The notes below the pieces were generated by a model that saw nothing but the letters and a program-made list of their open reading frames with translations, ran no database searches and had not been told where the DNA came from. Shown here in pieces: positions 59,194-64,000 of a stretch of DNA of 64,000 nucleotides (position 1 is its first letter; every line of letters begins with the position of its first letter). The stretch is from Candidatus Pantoea soli. Its GTDB lineage: Bacteria; Pseudomonadota; Gammaproteobacteria; Enterobacterales; Enterobacteriaceae. The stretch is taken from positions 124,001-188,000 of the forward strand of contig NZ_CP032703.1 of assembly GCF_007833795.1 (NCBI RefSeq), written 5' to 3'. A program made the position numbers and the translations under genes.

Positions 59194-60321
59194 GTGAAAA
59201 CACATTCCTTTTTGTCCAGCCGTAATATCGGCCTGGATTTGTTACGTGCCGGCCTGATTCTGGAGGGGGTGTTATTACATGCCTCCCGAAGCCTGCCCGG
59301 CGAAAATGGCTGGTATTATGTGGCCCAGCGCGACCCCTCGGAGATATTTACGGCCTTGCTAAGTATGTTTCATACTTTCCGCATGGAAGTTTTCTTCTTT
59401 CTTTCTGGCATGTTCTCCGCACTGATTATTCTGCGGAAAGGGCAAAAGTTCTTTTCGGATAATCGTCTGAAGCGCGTATTTATTCCGCTGGTCTCCGCGT
59501 GGCTGTTTATTCCACCGCTGATGTATTTTATTGCCGGGCAAATGAACCAGACGCCTTATACCTTTGCCGGCTGGCTGAACAGCTATACCATGCTGCATCA
59601 CCTGTGGTTTCTGGTTTCGCTGAGCGTAATGTCGCTGGCTATTCCGCCAGGCTTCTATCAGTGGAGCGCCCGCCAGCTGGGGAAAATGTCGCTCCCGGCC
59701 CTGATCGCCACCCTGGTGATCCTCGGCAACGCCTGTTTCGTGCTGAAGTTCATGGTAAAAGGACGCGGGGAGTTAGTTGAACTGATTCCGATCACCCTGC
59801 GCTTTCTGGTCTATTACACCGCGGGTTACGCGCTGTACATCAACCGCGAGAAGATTGCCCATTACACCCGCAGCAAGCTGATGAACGGCTGGCTGGTGGG
59901 GGCGCTGACGCTGGCCGTCTGGGCCGCCTGCTATTACGTCGCGCACAATCACATTACCGGCGTCGCCAAATATATCTCGGTGATGATGGGCAGCGTGCTG
60001 TCGGCGATGCTCTCTTACTGGCTGGTATTTACCTTTGAACGCATTCAGGTGAAAGAGAACCGTGTGCTGACAGCGATTGTCGACTCTGCGCTGATCATCT
60101 ATCTGTTGCACTATCCGGTCGTCATCAGCTTCTCCTGGCTGCTGGATGTCTGGCTGCCGGATAATTTCTCGGTGCTGTATGTGCTGTTTGATTTTGCCGT
60201 CGGGATTGCGTTGAGCGGGCTGTGTTACATGCTGGTAAAACGTTCACGCCTCGCCTCGTTTATGTTTGGCCTCAAGCCAAAAGATAAAAAGCCCGCGGTA
60301 CCGGTTGAAGCACGACTGTAA
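59194..60321 (+). CDS. membrane acyltransferase, Acyl_transf_3 / OpgC-like
   Basis: 375 residues from GTG 59194 (CAGGG about nine bases upstream); ATG 59083 is an alternative. About ten hydrophobic segments. The family N-terminal motif is NIGLDLLRAGLILEGVLLHASR, with the catalytic-type His, followed by MFHTFRMEVFFFLSGMFSALIILRKG, then HHLWFLVSLSVMSLA and YLLHYPVVISFSWLLD. Such enzymes transfer acetyl or succinyl groups to periplasmic glucans, O-antigens or exopolysaccharide. A strong terminator follows. Acceptor unknown. Confidence 0.85.
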   Translation: MKTHSFLSSRNIGLDLLRAGLILEGVLLHASRSLPGENGWYYVAQRDPSEIFTALLSMFHTFRMEVFFFLSGMFSALIILRKGQKFFSDNRLKRVFIPLVSAWLFIPPLMYFIAGQMNQTPYTFAGWLNSYTMLHHLWFLVSLSVMSLAIPPGFYQWSARQLGKMSLPALIATLVILGNACFVLKFMVKGRGELVELIPITLRFLVYYTAGYALYINREKIAHYTRSKLMNGWLVGALTLAVWAACYYVAHNHITGVAKYISVMMGSVLSAMLSYWLVFTFERIQVKENRVLTAIVDSALIIYLLHYPVVISFSWLLDVWLPDNFSVLYVLFDFAVGIALSGLCYMLVKRSRLASFMFGLKPKDKKPAVPVEARL

Positions 60322-60334
60322 CGCTGCGCCACGC

Positions 60335-60364
60335 CACTGCCCGTTTGTCGGGCAGTGTTTTTTT
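60335..60364 (+). terminator. intrinsic terminator of the acyltransferase gene
   Basis: CACTGCCCG-tttgt-CGGGCAGTG followed by TTTTTTT, a textbook terminator 13 bp after the stop codon. The ~200 bp to the estA start hold no gene. Confidence 0.92.
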
Positions 60365-60564
60365 ATCCGCCGTCTGCCGGCAGGGACGCACCCGCAAATT
60401 TGACTTATCACCCTGGTAAAGCATCGCCTTCCTGTCTACACCTAAATCGTCCTTGTTCTCTGCTTTATCGCTGCTGATCGACCTTCGCCCGATCTGGCTG
60501 CCACTGACACAGGCCGGGCTCATTTATCGCGGCCAGAGGCGCACTCTGGCACCTTAGGGAGTAA

Positions 60565-62550
60565 ATGATGAAACAGCCGAAATTTGCGCGTTCTGCGCTT
60601 GCGCTTGCGCTGCTTGCCAGTGCGTCTTTGCCGCTTACGGCTCAGGCGTGGGAGAGTCTGACGGTGTTTGGCGATAGCCTGAGCGACGGCGGCAATGTGG
60701 GCCGCTATACCTGGGATGGCGCACAGCACCCGCTTTACGATGAAATTCTGGCCGCGCATCTCGGCCAGACGCTGCGCGCCTCTTCAGCCGGCGGCAGTAA
60801 CTATGCTCAGGGCGGCGGCGTCACCGTGCCACAGCTCGATCCGCAACTGAATACGCAGGATCAGCTGGCGGGCTATCTGCAGTCTACCGGCGGCCGCGCC
60901 GATCCGAACGGGCTGTATATCCACTGGGTCGGGGCGAACGATGTGGCCGCCGCCGCGGTGGTGTCGCTACTGAGCCCACAAACGGCGCGCGGCATCGTCA
61001 GCAACAGCGCCGCTGCGGCCGTCTCACAAATCAACACGCTGTTGCAGGCCGGTGCCGGCGCGGTGATTGTGCCCAACGTTCCGCAGCTGGGTTCCACGCC
61101 TCTGCTGGTAGAGACCGTTCTGCTTACGCTGGGGCCCACCGCCACGCAGGCCGCTTTTCAGGTGCTGGACCGGGCCAGCACGCCCGACAACGCCGCGCGG
61201 CAGCAGGCGGTGCAGGCTGCCCTGACTGAAGCAGCCGCACAGGTGACCGGCAGTACGCTGGCGCGTGACGTGCTGGCGCAGCAGCTGTATCAAACCTGGC
61301 AAACACTAAGCGGGCAGGTTACGGCGCTGTCGGAGGGGTACAATCAGCAGGAGGAAGCGGGCCTGGTGGCGCTGAACGGCAATATTGTCCGCGCAGATAT
61401 TGCCGGGCTGCTGAATGAAGTGATTGCCGATCCCCAACGCTATGGTCTCAGCAATACTATTGGCATGGCGTGTCCGGTCGGCACATCTGCCGCCGCCTGC
61501 CGTTCAGACCAGGCGGGCTTCTCTGACGCGCAAAACTATCTGTTTGCTGACCGCCTGCATCCCAGCCCGGCGGTACACGCGATGATCGCTGATTACATTC
61601 AGTCTATCCTCGACGCACCGGCACAGGTCGCCGCGCTGGCGTACGCGCCGTTGTCGCTGGCGCAGGATACACGTAATACGCTGGACGGGCATTTGCAACA
61701 GCAGCGGCAGCAGCCGGTCAGCGCCGGTAAAGTCAGCGTGTTTGGCGGGTATGCCGGACAACACCTCAGCTATCAGGGCAACAGCCTGCGTAACGGCGAT
61801 GCGAACAGCGCGAACCTGACGCTGGGCCTCGGTTATCAAGTGACGGATAGCTGGCAGACCGGCTTGCTGCTCGCCACCAGCGATCAGCGGCAGTCGCCGT
61901 CTTCCCGCTATGATTACAAGCTGCGCGGCAATCTGCTGGCGCTGTACAGCCAGCTGGCGGTGCAGGATGGCGGCTGGATCAATGCCGATCTGCACTATGC
62001 CGATCTCGATTTCGACAGCATTGAGCGCAAAATTACTATTGGCCCGGCCACGCGCATTGAACAGGGCAGCACCGGCGGCAAGCTGCTGGGGCTGAAGGTG
62101 GCGAGCGGCTGGGATATTCCGCTGGGAACGCATCTCACCACCGGGCCGGTGGCCAGCTATGCGCTGGACTATGTACGTGCAGGGGGTTACAGCGAAAACG
62201 GCGACAGCAGCACGGCGATGCGCTTTTCCGATCAGACGCTGCATTCACAGGTCGGCGAACTGGGCTGGCGCATCGATACCCGCGACTGGCCGGTCAACCC
62301 GTGGGCGCAGGTAAGCTATAACCATCAGTTTGGTGATAGCGACAATACGCTACGCGGCGGGCTCAAATCCACCCGGACTTCGTTTGCCCGCACCGGTGGC
62401 GAAGGCGATAAAAACTGGCTGACAATGTCCGCCGGTGCCAGCGTACCGCTGGCGCAGACGGTCAGCGCCTTCGCCGGCGTCACTGCCAGCGGCGGCAACA
62501 GCGATTATCATCAGGTCAGCTGGAACCTCGGGTTAAACGCCACCTTTTAG
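60565..62550 (+). CDS. estA: GDSL autotransporter esterase EstA
   Basis: 661 residues with a signal peptide (cleavage near AQA|WES). The N-terminal passenger is a GDSL esterase: LTVFGDSLSDGGNVGR (Ser), GGSNYAQGGGV, IHWVGANDVAAAAV (Asn), ADRLHPSPAVHAMIADY (Asp/His). Residues ~390-661 form a type-V autotransporter beta-barrel (VFGGYAGQHLSYQGN ... VSWNLGLNATF, terminal Phe). Unlike most autotransporters, EstA-type passengers stay attached and display the esterase on the cell surface. GGGAG precedes the tandem ATGs. No terminator was seen before the next frame. Confidence 0.93.
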   Translation: MMKQPKFARSALALALLASASLPLTAQAWESLTVFGDSLSDGGNVGRYTWDGAQHPLYDEILAAHLGQTLRASSAGGSNYAQGGGVTVPQLDPQLNTQDQLAGYLQSTGGRADPNGLYIHWVGANDVAAAAVVSLLSPQTARGIVSNSAAAAVSQINTLLQAGAGAVIVPNVPQLGSTPLLVETVLLTLGPTATQAAFQVLDRASTPDNAARQQAVQAALTEAAAQVTGSTLARDVLAQQLYQTWQTLSGQVTALSEGYNQQEEAGLVALNGNIVRADIAGLLNEVIADPQRYGLSNTIGMACPVGTSAAACRSDQAGFSDAQNYLFADRLHPSPAVHAMIADYIQSILDAPAQVAALAYAPLSLAQDTRNTLDGHLQQQRQQPVSAGKVSVFGGYAGQHLSYQGNSLRNGDANSANLTLGLGYQVTDSWQTGLLLATSDQRQSPSSRYDYKLRGNLLALYSQLAVQDGGWINADLHYADLDFDSIERKITIGPATRIEQGSTGGKLLGLKVASGWDIPLGTHLTTGPVASYALDYVRAGGYSENGDSSTAMRFSDQTLHSQVGELGWRIDTRDWPVNPWAQVSYNHQFGDSDNTLRGGLKSTRTSFARTGGEGDKNWLTMSAGASVPLAQTVSAFAGVTASGGNSDYHQVSWNLGLNATF

Positions 62551-62637
62551 TTCCCGTTCCCGTGCCGTCAGCAGCCCGATGCCGCTGACGGCAAAAGCGT
62601 AAACAATATCCCGCGTTTTCCCTCAGTTTATTCATTT

Positions 62638-63150
62638 GTGCCGCTTATTTTCCGCAAAAGTTTCACCGCCTGCAGCGATGCAGAAGGCGCCGCGCTGGAC
62701 GAGAAACCGGTGGTGGCCTTTGAACAGCGCTGGGTGGGCAACCCGTCGGTGGGGTTTGGCTATAACGATGACAAAGAACTGCTGCTGCGCGGCCCCTTTT
62801 TTGAGCGGGCAGAGCAGGATGCCGCCGGAAAATGGATCACCCGGCGCTTTCTGAAAGTGCGCGTCAATGGCACGCCGCGCAGTATTGAACTGCTCGATCC
62901 GGATAACCCGCGTGAGTCAGCGCCGGCTGCGCCCCCTTCTGACAGCGCAGCCGGCAATGCGGCGTTATCCGCCTGCGTGGCCCCAGCGCTGCTGCAGGTA
63001 GCTCACCGCCTCCTGCGTCTGCGGCTGGTTCAGGTAGCCTTCCCGGAACAAAATGGTGCCGCTGATCTGCGGCAGCGCGTCATTGAGATCCAGCTGTTTT
63101 TTCAGCTCCGGCACGCCGCCCTGAATGGCCCAGTCCGGCTCGCTTTTTGA
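62638..63150 (+). CDS. unassigned ORF overlapping the 3' end of digH
   Basis: A frame from GTG 62638 (open, in phase with estA, from just after its stop) has native codon choice up to about 62960: EKPVVAFEQRWVGNPSVGFG, LLLRGPFFERAEQDAAGKWI, FLKVRVNGTPRSIELLDPDN. Beyond 62965 it runs antisense through digH, and that part is probably not real or reflects a frameshift. No clear ribosome site. Product unrecognised; it could be a gene remnant or a genuine small protein ending near 62960. Confidence 0.35.
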   Translation: MPLIFRKSFTACSDAEGAALDEKPVVAFEQRWVGNPSVGFGYNDDKELLLRGPFFERAEQDAAGKWITRRFLKVRVNGTPRSIELLDPDNPRESAPAAPPSDSAAGNAALSACVAPALLQVAHRLLRLRLVQVAFPEQNGAADLRQRVIEIQLFFQLRHAALNGPVRLAF

Positions 63151-64000
63151 CGGCTCACCCACTTTGTACAGCGCCACGCCTATGTACAGGCGCACAGGCG
63201 TTGGCCGCACGACATCGGCCCACCAGCGGGCCAGCACATCGTAGCGCGCCGCCTGACGGGCAAACGGCCAGTAAAGCTGGGGCGCGATGTAATCCAGCAG
63301 CCCCATCTGCACCCAGCGTCGGGTATCGGCATAGGCTTCGTCATAAGCGGCGGCACCGCGCGTATCGGAACCGGCCGGATCGTGCGACAGGTTACGCCAG
63401 ACGCCGGCAGGGCTGACGCCAAATGCGACCTCGGGCCGGATCTGTTTAATGGTGCGTGATACCTGTTCAATCAGCAGTTGCGTATTATGACGGCGCCAGT
63501 CGGCTTTACTGGCAAAACCCTGCCCGTAGTGCCGGAAAGTGGCGTTGTCATCGAGCGCCGAGCGGGCGGTTTCCGTGTAAAAGTAGTCGTCGAACTGCAC
63601 GCCATCGACCTGATAGTGTGAAACCACTTCCGCCACGATGCTGGTGATCCAGTCACGCGCGTCCGGAATGCCCGGATCCAGCACAAAGCGATCGCTGGCG
63701 GTGCGGATCCAGTCACGGTGCAGCACATACACGCTGGCCGGGTGCAGCGTCAGCGTGTTGCTGAGTTCCCTGACGGTGCCCGGTTTGATGTTCGTGGAGA
63801 CGCGATAAGGATTGAACCAGGCATGCACTTTCATGCCGCGGCGGTGCGCTTCATCCAGCATAAACTGCAGCGGATCGTAACCGGGATCGTCGCCGATGCG
63901 GCCAGTCAGCGTATCGGACCAGGGCAGGATTTTTGAGCGCCACAGCGCGGTGCCGTCGGGCTTAACCTGGAAAAACACCGTATTGATGCCCAGGCGCTTC
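62965..64000 (-). CDS. digH: glycoside hydrolase DigH/YddW, C-terminal part (5' end outside window)
   Basis: The frame is open to the window edge; about 345 codons are present. It aligns closely with E. coli DigH (YddW): KRLGINTVFFQVKPDGTALW, DEAHRRGMKVHAWFNPYRVS, HRDWIRTASDRFVLDPGIPDARDWI, VDGVQFDDYFYTET, SPAGVWRNLSHDPAGSDTRGAAAYDEAYADTRRW, DYIAPQLYWPF, and ISGTILFREGYLNQPQTQEAVSYLQ. Asp/Glu in QFDDYFY are in the GHL10/GH10-like active region. DigH cleaves denuded peptidoglycan glycans bound by SPOR proteins at division sites. The N-terminal lipoprotein signal is outside the window. Confidence 0.94.
   Translation of the reverse strand, partial: KRLGINTVFFQVKPDGTALWRSKILPWSDTLTGRIGDDPGYDPLQFMLDEAHRRGMKVHAWFNPYRVSTNIKPGTVRELSNTLTLHPASVYVLHRDWIRTASDRFVLDPGIPDARDWITSIVAEVVSHYQVDGVQFDDYFYTETARSALDDNATFRHYGQGFASKADWRRHNTQLLIEQVSRTIKQIRPEVAFGVSPAGVWRNLSHDPAGSDTRGAAAYDEAYADTRRWVQMGLLDYIAPQLYWPFARQAARYDVLARWWADVVRPTPVRLYIGVALYKVGEPSKSEPDWAIQGGVPELKKQLDLNDALPQISGTILFREGYLNQPQTQEAVSYLQQRWGHAGG

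Noticed and set aside
1..64000. CRISPR arrays, tRNA/rRNA genes, insertion sequences, prophage
   Set aside because: No regularly spaced repeats, cloverleaf or rRNA sequences, transposase or phage structural genes were seen on either strand.

Overview
The window is 64 kb of chromosome from a gamma-proteobacterium of the order Enterobacterales. Close homologues of enterobacterial yebG with its LexA box, blc, cigR, digH/yddW, yncE, nlpC and BhsA-type DUF1471 genes, together with G/C-ending codon use throughout, point to the Erwiniaceae (Pantoea/Erwinia-like). Genus is an inference. No rRNA, tRNA, CRISPR array, transposase or prophage gene was seen. The first gene (TonB receptor) and the last (digH) run off the window.

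Layout. 0-7 kb: end of a TonB-dependent receptor, a DUF2817 metallopeptidase, a 2OG-Fe(II) oxygenase facing a LysR regulator, an SLC13-type permease, and an AraC regulator with DUF2000. 6.8-13.3 kb: a LacI regulator divergent from an AfuABC-type ABC transporter with an inositol-monophosphatase-family gene, probably a sugar-phosphate uptake unit; two matching dyads lie in the divergent promoter. 13-18 kb: LysE exporter, periplasmic lactonase-like propeller, and a LysR/PRISE-reductase pair. 17.6-20.6 kb: a four-gene envelope redox operon (periplasmic peroxiredoxin, DsbD-like electron transporter, ECF sigma factor, NrsF-type anti-sigma).

20.7-31.5 kb is rich in small genes and repeats: an NlpC/P60 lipoprotein, a Fur-box-preceded YncE-like lipoprotein, a frameshifted and an intact DUF1471 gene bracketed by related dyads, an inverted pair of perfect DnaA boxes, a Cys-containing small protein, an ABC-F ATPase preceded by a 27-codon leader peptide whose sequence can pair with the ABC-F ribosome-binding region, blc, a diguanylate cyclase, and a DUF2622/GhoS-like gene between 20-bp inverted repeats. 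31.5-38.9 kb: esterase, cigR, DUF1349, LysR/GNAT, a second Cys-containing small protein next to an AT-rich stretch, HxlR/SDR pair and YceI.

39.6-47.3 kb is an eight-gene operon of two flavin-dependent monooxygenases, an M20 deacylase, a GNAT and an amino-acid-type ABC transporter with two paralogous binding proteins. It matches the logic of the Bacillus S-alkylcysteine / S-(2-succino)cysteine salvage operons. 47.5-52.4 kb: an EAL phosphodiesterase; a HAM1-like gene overlapping a SIR2-like gene, which looks like the sensor-effector half of the Kongming (KomBC) anti-phage system; SOS gene yebG; a Fic protein and a 34-residue membrane peptide. 52.6-64 kb: a chemoreceptor, a row of small enzymes (MmcQ/YjbR, DUF1543, NUDIX, RidA), a B3/4-domain/XRE-cupin pair, an SGNH hydrolase opposite an acyltransferase, the autotransporter esterase EstA, an unassigned ORF and digH.

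Most worth following up: the HAM1-SIR2 pair with a substituted catalytic Asp, the ABC-F leader with its possible RBS-sequestering pairing, the sulfur-salvage operon, and the peroxiredoxin/DsbD/ECF/NrsF operon.
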